Source of the DNA: Thomasclavelia ramosa DSM 1402
GTDB taxonomy: Bacteria; Bacillota_I; Bacilli_A; Erysipelotrichales; Coprobacillaceae
NCBI RefSeq assembly: GCF_014131695.1
Contig: NZ_CP036346.1
Coordinates: 1,674,001-1,738,000, forward strand
Length of the DNA stretch: 64,000 bases
Direction: 5' to 3'
The translations under genes were made by a program, and so were the position numbers. The notes below the pieces were generated by a model. The model made no database searches. It saw nothing but the letters and a program-made list of their open reading frames with translations, and was not told the DNA's origin. Each line of letters begins with the position of its first letter. Position 1 is the stretch's first letter. Below, in pieces: positions 47,435 through 58,334 of the stretch.

Positions 47435-47612
47435 TTATTGATAAATATATTCTCTCTTTATAAACTCTTCAACACATTGTTGAATGTTATTCATCTCTTT
47501 AACCTATCTCATTTGATTCTTTTCTTTCAATTCTTCAGTAATATTGTAAGCGTAAAATAAAAGAGCCATATCACTTTTTAAGGTATATTTAAGGTCATTT
47601 ATTATTTTCAAT
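47435..47612 (-). pseudogene. Short coding relic, unidentified
   Basis: A minus-strand frame reads FELKIINDLKYTLKSDMALL FYAYNITEELKEK (split), meets TAG, then continues EMNNIQQCVEEFIKRE and ends at 47435-47437. It has coding character but no start and one internal stop. Family unknown. The rest of the gap 47171-47654 shows nothing else but terminators. Confidence 0.35.
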
Positions 47613-47614
47613 TC

Positions 47615-47639
47615 AAAAAACACCCTGTCAAAAGGCGTT
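47615..47639 (-). terminator. Terminator of purA-guaA
   Basis: Minus strand ACGCC, loop TTTTGACAG, GGTGT (one G-U), then TTTTT (47619-47615), 16 bases after the guaA stop. Confidence 0.7.
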
Positions 47640-47654
47640 TTTTCATTTCATCTA

Positions 47655-49202
47655 CTATTCGAATTCAATCGTTCCTGGTGGTTTTGAAGTAATATCATAC
47701 ATTACTCTATTTACCCCACGAACTTCATTAATAATTCTAGACATAACCTTATTTAATACTTCATAAGGAATTTGAGCAGCTTCTGCTGTCATGAAATCAA
47801 TTGTGTTAACAGCTCTAAGCGCGATAGCATGATCATAAGTTCTTTCATCACCCATAACCCCCACTGAACGCATATTTGTAAGAGCAGCGAAGTATTGACC
47901 GATTGAACGATCTAATCCTGCTTTTGCAATCTCTTCTCTGTAAATTGCATCAGCATCTTGAACGATTCTAACTTTTTCTGCTGTTACTTCACCAATGATC
48001 CGAATACCAAGTCCAGGCCCTGGGAACGGTTGTCTAAATACTAAGTATTCAGGGATTCCTAATTCAAGACCCACTTTACGTACTTCATCTTTGAAAAGAT
48101 CACGTAATGGTTCAATGATTTCTTTGAAATCCACTGCATCAGGTAAGCCCCCAACATTATGATGAGATTTGATTACTGCTGATTCACCACCTAATCCACT
48201 TTCAACAACATCAGGATAAATAGTTCCCTGAACTAAGAAATCAACAGTCCCAATCTTTTTAGCTTCTTCTTCAAAAACACGAATAAATTCTTCACCGATA
48301 ATTTTACGTTTGGCCTCAGGTTCTTCAACACCCTTTAACTTTTCATAATATCTTTCTTGAGCATTAACTCGAATAAAGTTTAAGTCATATTGACCATCAG
48401 GTCCAAATACCGTTTCTACTTCATCACCTTCATTTTTACGAAGTAATCCATGATCAACAAAAACACAAGTTAATTGGTTTCCTATTGCTTTAGATAATAA
48501 TACCGCTGCCACTGATGAATCAACTCCACCAGACAAAGCACATAATACTTTACCATTACCAACTTTTTCTCTAATAGCTTTAATTTGTTCTTCAACAAAT
48601 GAATCCATACGCCAATCACCACTACAATTACATACATCTAAAACAAAGTTAGATAACATTTTTGTTCCATATTCAGTATGTAAAACTTCGGGATGAAATT
48701 GAATTGCATACAATTTTTTACTTTCATCTTCACATGAAGCAACTGGACAGTCTTTAGTGTATGATGTAATTTCAAAGCCTGGAGCAATTTTTGAGATATA
48801 ATCAAAATGACTCATCCAGCAAATCGACTCTACCGCCACATCTTTCATTAATTTAGATTCTTGTTTACTAACAATTAAATGAGATTTACCATATTCTCTA
48901 ACATCAGCTTTTTCTACTTTACCACCTAACACATGCTGCATTAACTGAGCCCCGTAGCATAAACCTAATACCGGTATCCCTAATTCAAATAATTCTTTTT
49001 GATAAGTAGGTGAATCTTCTAAATAACAACTATTAGGGCCACCCGTTAATATAATTCCTTTCGGATTCATCTCTTTAATCTTTTCAATATCTACTTTATA
49101 AGAATAAATCTCACAGTAAACATTACACTCACGTACTCGACGTGCTACTAATTGGTTATACTGACCACCAAAATCAATTACAATTACTAATTCATTTTTC
49201 AC
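47655..49202 (-). CDS. guaA: GMP synthase (glutamine-hydrolysing)
   Basis: 515 residues, full length. Amidates XMP to GMP. Class I glutamine amidotransferase: [27 protein letters not shown] with catalytic Cys79, and FHPEV His. ATP pyrophosphatase: [14 protein letters not shown]-loop. Dimerisation domain ends [16 protein letters not shown], the invariant C-terminus. It follows purA after 11 bases. The pair commits IMP-derived nucleotides to GMP and AMP. AGGAGG site; terminator downstream. Confidence 0.97.
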   Translation of the reverse strand: MKNELVIVIDFGGQYNQLVARRVRECNVYCEIYSYKVDIEKIKEMNPKGIILTGGPNSCYLEDSPTYQKELFELGIPVLGLCYGAQLMQHVLGGKVEKADVREYGKSHLIVSKQESKLMKDVAVESICWMSHFDYISKIAPGFEITSYTKDCPVASCEDESKKLYAIQFHPEVLHTEYGTKMLSNFVLDVCNCSGDWRMDSFVEEQIKAIREKVGNGKVLCALSGGVDSSVAAVLLSKAIGNQLTCVFVDHGLLRKNEGDEVETVFGPDGQYDLNFIRVNAQERYYEKLKGVEEPEAKRKIIGEEFIRVFEEEAKKIGTVDFLVQGTIYPDVVESGLGGESAVIKSHHNVGGLPDAVDFKEIIEPLRDLFKDEVRKVGLELGIPEYLVFRQPFPGPGLGIRIIGEVTAEKVRIVQDADAIYREEIAKAGLDRSIGQYFAALTNMRSVGVMGDERTYDHAIALRAVNTIDFMTAEAAQIPYEVLNKVMSRIINEVRGVNRVMYDITSKPPGTIEFE

Positions 49203-49213
49203 TAGCTATCCTC

Positions 49214-50530
<1,317 letters not shown>

Positions 50531-50655
50531 CTAACAAAATGCATCAATAAATATACATTAATATAATAGTTTGACTAGTTTACAGAATAATTATATTATA
50601 GTCTTAGCTATTAGTAAAATTAATATATTATAATTATGATATAAGGAGAACTTAT

Positions 50656-51543
50656 ATGTATATCAAACTAGAACAATACAAAATATTCAATGAAGCTGCT
50701 ACGACCCTATCTTTTTCAATCGCAGCTAGAAATCTTTTTATTTCTCAATCTGCAGTTTCCCAAACAATCAGCAGTATTGAAAAAGAACTACAGACTCAAT
50801 TATTTATTCGCAATTCTAAAGGTGTTAGTTTAACTAAAGAGGGTAAATTATTACATCAGCAAATTGACAAAGCTTTAGCATTGATTACCGGAGTAGAAAA
50901 CCAGTTATCAAATTATCATGAATTAAAAGATGGTCAATTAATTATTGGAGCCGGTGATACTTTTAGTGAGTATTTTTTAACTAATTATATCGTTAAATTC
51001 AAACAACTATATCCTGGGGTTAAAATCAAAGTAATCAACCGAACCAGTCTAGAAACCCGTGAATTGTTGAAATCTGATCAAATAGATCTCGGTTTTTTAA
51101 ATCTTCCCATCAAAGATGATTCTTTAGTAATTAAAGAATGCTTCCAAGTTCATGATATTTTTGTTTCTAAAAAGCCTGATAATCATATTTACACCTTCAA
51201 TCAATTAGCTGATCAGCCCCTAATTCTTTTAGAAAAGTCATCAAATACCCGTAATCGTATCGATAATTACTTTGCTAATAAGGGACTATTATTAAAGCCA
51301 ACAATTGAACTTGGAGCTCATAATTTATTGTTGGACTTTGCCAGAGCAGGACTAGGAATTTCTTGTGTCATTAAAGAATTCTCCCAAGAATTACTTGATC
51401 AAGGGATTCTTCATGAAATAAAAACATCACAACCATTGCCTAAACGCAGTATCGGTTATGCTTATCCAAAACGACGAACTCAATCTGTTGCTACAAACAA
51501 ATTTATTGAACTAATTGCTAATGATCCAACTTTACATATCTAA
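50656..51543 (+). CDS. LysR family transcription regulator
   Basis: 295 residues. N-terminal winged helix: FNEAATTLSFSIAARNLFIS QSAVSQTISSIEKEL (motif split), then linker helix and periplasmic-binding-like effector domain (90-290; GDTFSEYFLTNYIVKF). AAGGAG site. Divergent from purA-guaA, but LysR targets are commonly elsewhere and nothing ties it to purines. Effector unknown. Terminator hairpin follows directly. Confidence 0.85.
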   Translation: MYIKLEQYKIFNEAATTLSFSIAARNLFISQSAVSQTISSIEKELQTQLFIRNSKGVSLTKEGKLLHQQIDKALALITGVENQLSNYHELKDGQLIIGAGDTFSEYFLTNYIVKFKQLYPGVKIKVINRTSLETRELLKSDQIDLGFLNLPIKDDSLVIKECFQVHDIFVSKKPDNHIYTFNQLADQPLILLEKSSNTRNRIDNYFANKGLLLKPTIELGAHNLLLDFARAGLGISCVIKEFSQELLDQGILHEIKTSQPLPKRSIGYAYPKRRTQSVATNKFIELIANDPTLHI

Positions 51544-51545
51544 AA

Positions 51546-51576
51546 ACGTCACTGATTAATTTAGTGACGTTTTTTA
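51546..51576. terminator. Bidirectional terminator
   Basis: ACGTCACT (51546-51553), 9-base loop, AGTGACGT (51563-51570), then six T; A-run on the other side. Shared by the LysR gene and the FakA-like gene. Confidence 0.9.
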
Positions 51577-51577
51577 T

Positions 51578-51829
51578 TTATCCTTTTAACCCTCTTGACT
51601 GACGTTCCATATCCTCAACAACGATATCATAGATTTCACCAAGTGATGCACAATATTCCAACACTTGCCACGGTTCGTTAGTATGGAAATGAATCTTGAT
51701 CAACTCATCATCACCAACCGCTAACAAACAATCTCCTTTAAAATGTTCAGTAATGTAATCATTGATAACATCTTCATCGAGATTTTTACCTTCAATCAAT
51801 AGTTGAGTATCATATCTAAATTCTAGCAT
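51578..51829 (-). CDS. Stand-alone FakA C-terminal-like domain
   Basis: 83 residues: FRYDTQLLIEG, VGDDELIKIHFHTNEPWQVLEY and GEIYDIVVEDMERQ correspond to the C-terminal domain of fatty-acid kinase FakA/DAK-like proteins (usually VGDDDLVKVHVHTNxP). The kinase domain (Dak2) is absent. Free-standing versions of this domain occur in Firmicutes without known role. It follows the cinA-like gene after nine bases with GGAGAA site, so it is co-translated. Confidence 0.72.
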   Translation of the reverse strand: MLEFRYDTQLLIEGKNLDEDVINDYITEHFKGDCLLAVGDDELIKIHFHTNEPWQVLEYCASLGEIYDIVVEDMERQSRGLKG

Positions 51830-51838
51830 CTTATTCTC

Positions 51839-52909
51839 CTAATTATAACCTGGTTGAGTTAAAAATTTATAAACTCGCTCAATAATTTTTGATTCTAACT
51901 TATTATATGATAAAGTTGGATCTTTTAATAAAGGTATTTCGAAAACATCTTTTCGTCCTTGATAATCAATCGTTACTTTAATAATTGATCCTAAAGGATG
52001 TTCACGGCAATCGATTAATAAATTCATTGTATCTTCAGTATGGTTGTGACCAAGATTAAAATCATCTCTAAGCGTAAAATTATCACATTCATAAATTGTC
52101 CAATAAGATGGCATTATATTTGCTAAGGCCTCTTTTAAATTCTTCTCTTTGATAATATAATCTTTTAAAATCTTTTCAATTTCTGTCTTAATTGGAGCAA
52201 TTTTTTTATCAGCAGTTTCTTTATCGCTTGCTTTACAACCTAATCGAACCCGCACTGTTTCTTCTGAAGCATAAAGAGCAATACTAACTTCTTCTTGGTG
52301 ATCAATTAAATCTGCTAAGACCTCATCAACCCGACTTTCCCCTATTCCCATGGTTAGAAAATCATATGTGTAAATAATATCCTGCTTAAATTGACTTAAA
52401 TAATCTTTTAAAACATGATCAACAACATAAGTCATTTCTTTAGGCGGACCAGGCAAATTAACAATCATCTTTTCATCTTTCGACATTACACAGCCATTTG
52501 CTGTCCCTACTTCATTTTCTAAAATATAACAATCTTTAGGAAAAAAAGCTTGTTTAAAATTATTTTCCGGAATATCACCCCATCCCGTTACAAATCGACA
52601 TTTTTCTTCTACCTTTTTAGCTTCTTCTTCATTATATAATAATTCTAAACCCAAATATTCTGCCGATAATTCTTTTGTTAAATCATCTTGGGTAGGTCCT
52701 AATCCCCCAGTCGTAATTACACAATTAGCACCACGTTTAAAAGCTACATCTAGACATTCTTTAAAACGATCATGATTATCACCAACTGTCGTTTGATAGT
52801 AAACATTAAACCCCAAGTCTTTACACATTTTTTGAATATAAGTTGCATTAGTATTAACAATTTCTCCTAATAACAATTCTGTCCCAACATTAATTATTTC
52901 AACATTCAT
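51839..52909 (-). CDS. CinA-like molybdopterin-binding-domain protein
   Basis: 356 residues. Residues 1-170 match the CinA N-terminal domain (COG1058): INVGTELLLGEIVNTNATYI, TTGGLGPTQDDLTKE, NLPGPPKEM. The middle (to about 250) is the CinA KH-like region. The usual C-terminal nicotinamide-nucleotide amidase domain is missing, replaced by about 100 residues (LRDDFNLGHNHTEDTMNLL) that I do not recognise. The N-terminal part of CinA proteins hydrolyses ADP-ribose and related pyrophosphates, so a nucleotide-housekeeping role is likely. Confidence 0.8.
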   Translation of the reverse strand: MNVEIINVGTELLLGEIVNTNATYIQKMCKDLGFNVYYQTTVGDNHDRFKECLDVAFKRGANCVITTGGLGPTQDDLTKELSAEYLGLELLYNEEEAKKVEEKCRFVTGWGDIPENNFKQAFFPKDCYILENEVGTANGCVMSKDEKMIVNLPGPPKEMTYVVDHVLKDYLSQFKQDIIYTYDFLTMGIGESRVDEVLADLIDHQEEVSIALYASEETVRVRLGCKASDKETADKKIAPIKTEIEKILKDYIIKEKNLKEALANIMPSYWTIYECDNFTLRDDFNLGHNHTEDTMNLLIDCREHPLGSIIKVTIDYQGRKDVFEIPLLKDPTLSYNKLESKIIERVYKFLTQPGYN

Positions 52910-53400
52910 GAAATTATCCTCCTTAATGATTAACTATATTATAGTTAATTTTAATCATTTTGCTAGTCTTTTAATCATTAAAATTATTTCTTGCATATTT
53001 TCCTTCTAGCACCTAAGACCAAAGGTCTAGTTGAATACCAAAATAAACTAACAAAAATGACTAAACAAGCAATAAAAGTTAATTATTAGCTGAATTATTC
53101 CTAAATCGAATTCAATATACATATCACTCACTCCCTCGTCAACTTCACTTCAATAGTAATAAAAAATTTCTATCAGCTGACTTAGCATCTCTAAATAATC
53201 GTATTTGGCAATAAACTGACTATCACAAAATGCTAAAATAAAATCTTTGATAATAGTACTTTTGAATTCTAATAACCCCTTATCAATAATAGTTGCTATC
53301 CTCACTTTCGGACTATCCAAATATTACTTATAGCGATTTACACTCTATAAACGTTTCAGTCCTTCATCATTTCTGACTGCTATGACTTCATCTGATTTCT
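52910..53400. other. Intergenic region with a possible coding relic
   Basis: No intact gene. On the minus strand a stretch (about 53400-53150) reads KSDEVIAVRNDEGLKRL, stop, then IDKGLLEFKSTIIKDFILAF and YDYLEMLSQLIEIFYYY. It looks like a decayed gene, not identified. The rest is AT-rich. Confidence 0.3.
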
Positions 53401-53740
53401 TGTGATAAATCTTTTTCTATCGATGGTATCATTACTGTTTTTAAAGTTTACTGGACTTCATCGTCCACAAGGCCTCCCGAGGTAAGGCATACATCCTTTT
53501 TATCTTCACAGGTTTTTGATTTACTGTCTTGGTTTTACGTTTACCTTTTGGACTTGGTTTGTTCTGCAACCTTGTCCACCATTCAGCCTCATCAAATTTC
53601 TTTTCGTAACCTCGAAGATTTTTCCACACCACTTCCTCCGCCCATAGCATCACTACTAACGGCTTGTGGTTCACTACTCTTGGCGGTAAATACCCGTGGT
53701 TGGACTTTCACCAGCTAGATGTATGCCATGCTCGACACAC
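53400..53740 (-). mobile_element. 5' fragment of a group II intron
   Basis: The minus strand from 53740 starts GTGTGTCGAGCATGGC and has CTGGTGAAAGTCC some 20 bases on, the hallmark of the 5' end and first domain of bacterial group II introns. It is much richer in G+C than its surroundings. No reverse transcriptase or domain V is found, so it is a truncated, dead copy. It starts two bases after the T-run of the terminator of the DUF368 gene, the insertion habit of class IIC introns. The left limit is uncertain. Confidence 0.65.
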
Positions 53741-53742
53741 AG

Positions 53743-53780
53743 AAAAAGAAGTCATTGGTTTTACAATCAATAACTTCTTT
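53743..53780 (-). terminator. Terminator of the DUF368 gene
   Basis: Minus strand AAGAAGTTATTG, 10-base loop, CAATGACTTCTT, then TTT: 12 pairs with one G-U, 12 bases after the stop codon. Confidence 0.85.
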
Positions 53781-53792
53781 TTTATATTTTAA

Positions 53793-54632
53793 CTATTGAA
53801 TCTTAGATAATCCAAGAACAATGATTCCTCCTAAAATAACTGCAATAATTGATGTCACAACTAAACTTAAATTATAACTTACATCAAAAGGAATCAATAC
53901 TAATGATGAAGCAACGATCAATCCTAAAATCAAACTCAAGAATCCAGCTTTATGAGTTTTAGTGAAATATGAACATAATTTTGCACTAACAACTATTCCT
54001 ACAGCAATACCAATTGCCATAAATCCTAGCGGCATAATAACATCCAGACTAAAACTAGTAACATTTGCTAGATAAGACTTAAATAGATAATATTCTCCTA
54101 AAATTAATAAAACCATACTACCGCTAACACCGGGCATAATCATAGTTGCTCCTGATACGGCACCAATAATTATCATTTTAACAAACAAACCAGCACTTAG
54201 AGCAGGAAAATCAGGATTAACAACTACTTTCCCTTCTCCAGGATTTAAAAATTCTAACCCAAAGATAATTGCTAAACCACAAATAAAAGGGATAATTACA
54301 AGTTTTTCACCTTTCATTTCCCCTTTTAAAAATAAAGGAATACTAAAAGCAATCAAACCAATAAACCAATAAATCGTCTGCGTTGGATAATATTCAAATA
54401 ACACTTCCAATATTTTCGCAAATCCAATTATTCCAACTCCAGCGCCAACCAAAACCTGAAAAATAAAGATAATATCTTCTTTGCGATTAGGATTTTCTTT
54501 TTTAAAGATTCCACTAATAGCATCCATCATGCGATTAAAGATACCTAGAATTACCATCATGGTTCCACCACTAACGCCTGGAATAACGTTAGCAATACCA
54601 ACAGCGATTCCGCCAATTATGTTTTTTATCAT
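53793..54632 (-). CDS. popT: DUF368 polyprenyl-phosphate transporter (PopT type)
   Basis: 279 residues from ATG 54632 with AAAGGAG site. Polytopic membrane protein, two related halves each with an xxPGVSGG motif: GIANVIPGVSGGTMMVILG near residue 20 and ATMIMPGVSGSMVLLILGEY near 185. DUF368 proteins (PopT) return undecaprenyl phosphate to the inner face of the membrane for wall synthesis (established in other bacteria). No associated operon. Confidence 0.87.
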   Translation of the reverse strand: MIKNIIGGIAVGIANVIPGVSGGTMMVILGIFNRMMDAISGIFKKENPNRKEDIIFIFQVLVGAGVGIIGFAKILEVLFEYYPTQTIYWFIGLIAFSIPLFLKGEMKGEKLVIIPFICGLAIIFGLEFLNPGEGKVVVNPDFPALSAGLFVKMIIIGAVSGATMIMPGVSGSMVLLILGEYYLFKSYLANVTSFSLDVIMPLGFMAIGIAVGIVVSAKLCSYFTKTHKAGFLSLILGLIVASSLVLIPFDVSYNLSLVVTSIIAVILGGIIVLGLSKIQ

Positions 54633-54696
54633 TGAAACTTCTCCTTTAAATACCTCATCATTATAATAAAATATCACCATTATCACAAGCAGTATT

Positions 54697-55071
54697 TTAT
54701 TTCCCTTTTAAAATCAAGTGATAAATTGCTTCTTCACTCTCTAAATCATAATCTCCTAAATGGCTGTTAGGATAATGGTAAATTACTCCATTAGACTCAT
54801 TTTTCCTTAAACAAGCAATTAATTTTTCTTCCCCATATTGTCCAATAAATTTACAAAATGTTCTAATCCGTAACTTGTGTAAAATACTATCCTGACAAGG
54901 AAAATCAGGACATTGGCAACAACTATCATATCCTGACTTTGTGCAGCACTGATAATTTTTACAAAAATCCTTTTCTGGACACCCACCTTTTTTACAACCA
55001 ACACAGCTTTCATTTTCACTACACAGCCCACAAACAAGACCACAATATCCTAATCCTAATTCATCCTTCAT
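54697..55071 (-). CDS. DUF3795 cysteine-rich protein
   Basis: 124 residues. The first 60 are rich in Cys: LGYCGLVCGLCSENESCVGC and CPEKDFCKNYQCC, then CCQCPDFPC, the DUF3795 pattern. About 15 Cys suggest zinc or an iron-sulphur site. No membrane helix. It follows rarA after nine bases on the same strand with a modest AGGGAT site. Function unknown. Confidence 0.75.
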   Translation of the reverse strand: MKDELGLGYCGLVCGLCSENESCVGCKKGGCPEKDFCKNYQCCTKSGYDSCCQCPDFPCQDSILHKLRIRTFCKFIGQYGEEKLIACLRKNESNGVIYHYPNSHLGDYDLESEEAIYHLILKGK

Positions 55072-55080
55072 ATTTAATCC

Positions 55081-56415
55081 CTAATCCTTATGATGCTTTC
55101 GTAAATATTCAATTTGTTCCATCCGTTTAATCACCTTTGCCTCTGTTCCTTGATTAGTAGGAAAATAATAACGATGATCCTTAATATTATCTGGTAAACA
55201 CTGCATATTTGTAATTTTATCATCATAATCATGCGCATACTGATAACCTTTACCATAATTTAATTCTTTCATTAATTTAGTTGGCGCATTGCGAATTTGT
55301 AAAGGAACGGGATCAGCAATTGTATTCAAAGCGTCATGTTTTGCTCGTTCATATGCATTATATAACGCATTAGATTTAGGTGCCAAGGCCATATAAGTTA
55401 CACAATGAGCTAAATTAACATTACATTCTGGCATGCCATTATAATGGCATGCTTGATATGTTGCTACTGCAATTTCCAAAGCACGACTATCAGCCATTCC
55501 AATATCCTCTGAAGCAAATCGAATCAGCCTCCTTGCTACATATAGAGGATCTTCACCAGCTTCAATCATTCGTGACATCCAATAAATTGAAGCATCAATA
55601 TCACTATTACGCATTGATTTATGCAAAGCACTAATAATATTATAATGTTCTTCACCTTTTTTATCATATAATAAAGATTTTTGATTGATACATTGTTCAA
55701 TCGTTTCTTTATCCACTACGATTCGATCATGAGTAATTGCTCCATTTAAGACTGCCATCTCTAAAGTATTTAAAGCAACTCGAGCGTCACCGTTAGAAAA
55801 ACCAGCAATCATGTATAATAAATCATCATCAATCATAACATTTTGATCTTTAAACCCTTTCGGACTTATCAGCGCATAATGCAATAAACCAAATAAATCA
55901 TCGGTTGTTAGTGCTTTTAAAACAAAAACTTTACATCTTGATAATAAGGCAGAATTAATCTCAAATGAAGGATTTTCAGTAGTAGCCCCAATTAATATAA
56001 TACTCCCCTGTTCAACATATGGTAAAAAAGCATCTTGTTGAGCTTTATTAAAGCGATGAATTTCATCTACAAAGACGATTGTTTTTTCGCCTAGATCCTG
56101 AACTTCCTGTGCTTGTTTCATAACTGCCCGTATATCTTTAATGCCGCTAGTCACCGCACTAAAATTAATAAACTTAGCTTTTGTTTGATTTGCAATAATG
56201 CGTGCTAAAGTTGTTTTCCCAACTCCCGGTGGTCCCCAAAAAACCATTGAGGGAACAACATCACTATTGATTAGCTGGTACAAAATCTTTCCCGGTCCAA
56301 TTAAGTGCCTCTGTCCTACATATTCAGTCAAAGTTGTTGGTCTTAGGCGATTTGCCAGTGGTTCATTTGACATGTTTTTAAACATTGCTTGCTGCTTCAT
56401 CATCATCACTTCCAT
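55081..56415 (-). CDS. rarA: Replication-associated recombination protein RarA (MgsA)
   Basis: 444 residues, AAA+ clamp-loader-like ATPase acting at stalled forks. LANRLRPTTLTEYVGQRHLI, Walker A WGPPGVGKTTLARII, Walker B FVDEIHRFNKAQQDAFLP, sensor 1 IGATTENPSFEIN and C-terminal tetramer domain RRLIRFASEDIGMADS..A. Complete. Several ATGs lie at the start; 56406 has better distance to the GGAAGTG/AAGGA site than 56415, so the first three residues are uncertain. Confidence 0.94.
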   Translation of the reverse strand: MEVMMMKQQAMFKNMSNEPLANRLRPTTLTEYVGQRHLIGPGKILYQLINSDVVPSMVFWGPPGVGKTTLARIIANQTKAKFINFSAVTSGIKDIRAVMKQAQEVQDLGEKTIVFVDEIHRFNKAQQDAFLPYVEQGSIILIGATTENPSFEINSALLSRCKVFVLKALTTDDLFGLLHYALISPKGFKDQNVMIDDDLLYMIAGFSNGDARVALNTLEMAVLNGAITHDRIVVDKETIEQCINQKSLLYDKKGEEHYNIISALHKSMRNSDIDASIYWMSRMIEAGEDPLYVARRLIRFASEDIGMADSRALEIAVATYQACHYNGMPECNVNLAHCVTYMALAPKSNALYNAYERAKHDALNTIADPVPLQIRNAPTKLMKELNYGKGYQYAHDYDDKITNMQCLPDNIKDHRYYFPTNQGTEAKVIKRMEQIEYLRKHHKD

Positions 56416-56451
56416 TTCCTTATAATTATAACTAATTCCCGCTTTAAAAGC

Positions 56452-56482
56452 AAAAAAAGAAACAGTTGTTTAAACTGTTTCT
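56452..56482 (-). terminator. Terminator of ABC operon 2
   Basis: Minus strand AGAAACAGT, 7-base loop, ACTGTTTCT, then seven T (56458-56452). The stop codon is in the stem. Confidence 0.88.
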
Positions 56483-58334
56483 ATTCATCTGATCCCTCGA
56501 ATTGAGAACGATACAATGAGGCATAGAAGCCATCTTTAGCCAATAATGAATCATGATTTCCAAGTTCTACAATGTCACCATCTTTCATTACAATAATTGT
56601 GTCAGCATCACGAATTGTTGATAAACGATGGGCAATGACAAAACTTGTTCTTCCCTCCATTAGCTTTTCCATTCCTTTTTGAATTAATACTTCTGTTCTT
56701 GTATCTACTGAAGAAGTTGCTTCATCAAGAATCAAAATTTTTGGATCTTTTAAGAAAGCACGTGCAATTGTTAAAAGTTGTTTTTGCCCTTGAGAAATGT
56801 TAGATGATTCCTCATTGATCATTGTTTCATATCCATTCTCTAATGTTTGTACAAAATGATCAACATAAGCGACTTTACAAGCCTCCTTGACTTCTTCATC
56901 ACTTGCATCTAATTTTCCATACATTAGGTTTTCCTTAATTGTTCCATTAAACAACCAAGTATCTTGTAAAACCATTCCAAATAATGATCGTAAATCCTGA
57001 CGTCCAAAATCACGAATATCTTTACCATCAATAAGAATCGAACCACTATTTAATTCATAGAATCGCATTAATAATTTTACGATCGTTGTTTTTCCAGCAC
57101 CAGTCGGTCCTACAATTGCAACAGTTTGCCCCGCATGAACATGTAAACTAAAATCATTAATAATCGTTTGATCTTTTAAATACCCAAAATTAACATCAGC
57201 AAAGGTAACAGAACCTTCAACTTTAGCCACCTCATCAGCAGTAACTTTTGGTGTTTCTGGTTCTAATTCTTCTTCACCTAAAAATTCAAAAACACGTTCA
57301 GCCGCTGCTGCTGTACTTTGTAACATATTCATTGTCTGTGCTAATTGTGTTATTGGTTGATTAAATTGTCTTACATATTGAATAAAGGCCTGAATATCAC
57401 CAATTGTGATACTACCACCACCAGCAAGAACACCACCTAATAAACATACCGCAACGTATCCAACATTTCCAACAAATCCTGTGATTGGCTGCATCAAACC
57501 CGAAAAGAATTGTGACTTCCAAGCACTTTCATATAAATTATCATTATACTCATTAAATTGTTCTACTGAAGCAGCTTCACCATTAAATGCTTTAACCACA
57601 TTATGACCACCATACATTTCTTCAATATGACCATTGACATCACCTAAAGCAGCTTGTTGACGCGCAAAATATTTTTGTGAACGTTTCATTACTAAACCAA
57701 TCAAAACCATTGATACTGGTAATACGCAAACTGCGATCAAAGTCATAACTGGTGAAATAGTCAACATCATGATAAAGATTCCAATTACCGTTACTGTCGA
57801 CGTAATTACCTGTGACATACTTTGATTTAGTGATTGTGCGATTGTATCGATATCATTTGTTACTCGGCTTAAAATATCACCACTAGTATGTTTATCAAAA
57901 TAACTTAATGGCATCCGATCCATCTTTTGAGAAATTGATGTTCTTAAATCATAAGCAACTCGTTGTGAAATAGTTGAAGTAATAAAACCTTGTATATAAC
58001 TAAATAAAGCACTAATCAAATACAATCCAACTAAAATCAAAATAATTTGACCAATATAATCAAAATCAATTCCACCAGTACCAGCTACTTTAGCCATGAT
58101 ACCTTCACTTAATTTATCTGTTGCTTTAGCTAAAATCTTTGGTCCTACGATTGCAAAAACCGTTGATGCTGAAGCAAAAATCACAACTATAACTAAACGA
58201 AAATAATACGGTCTTAAATATTTAAATAATTTACCTAAAGTACCTTTAAAATCTTTAGCTTTTTCACCGCCACGCATTCCGTGCATACCACCAGGTCCGA
58301 ATTTAGGACCATTTCTTTTTGGTTGATTACTCAT
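56481..58334 (-). CDS. ABC exporter half-transporter, catalytically complete subunit
   Basis: 617 residues. A Gly/Lys-rich start (MSNQPKRNGPKFGPGGMHGM), six-helix exporter domain (40-340) and ATPase domain: VGPTGAGKTT, ISQGQKQ, ILILDEATSSVD with catalytic Glu, AHRLST. Its start overlaps the end of the preceding ABC gene by eight bases, so the pair is translationally coupled. With the partner at 58327-60555 it forms a heterodimeric exporter under the MarR protein. Paralogue of 10185-12041. Substrate unknown. Confidence 0.88.
   Translation of the reverse strand: MSNQPKRNGPKFGPGGMHGMRGGEKAKDFKGTLGKLFKYLRPYYFRLVIVVIFASASTVFAIVGPKILAKATDKLSEGIMAKVAGTGGIDFDYIGQIILILVGLYLISALFSYIQGFITSTISQRVAYDLRTSISQKMDRMPLSYFDKHTSGDILSRVTNDIDTIAQSLNQSMSQVITSTVTVIGIFIMMLTISPVMTLIAVCVLPVSMVLIGLVMKRSQKYFARQQAALGDVNGHIEEMYGGHNVVKAFNGEAASVEQFNEYNDNLYESAWKSQFFSGLMQPITGFVGNVGYVAVCLLGGVLAGGGSITIGDIQAFIQYVRQFNQPITQLAQTMNMLQSTAAAAERVFEFLGEEELEPETPKVTADEVAKVEGSVTFADVNFGYLKDQTIINDFSLHVHAGQTVAIVGPTGAGKTTIVKLLMRFYELNSGSILIDGKDIRDFGRQDLRSLFGMVLQDTWLFNGTIKENLMYGKLDASDEEVKEACKVAYVDHFVQTLENGYETMINEESSNISQGQKQLLTIARAFLKDPKILILDEATSSVDTRTEVLIQKGMEKLMEGRTSFVIAHRLSTIRDADTIIVMKDGDIVELGNHDSLLAKDGFYASLYRSQFEGSDE

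Noticed and set aside
53441-53674. Small basic protein gene
   Set aside because: It lies inside the structured group II intron fragment and has no family match or start signal.
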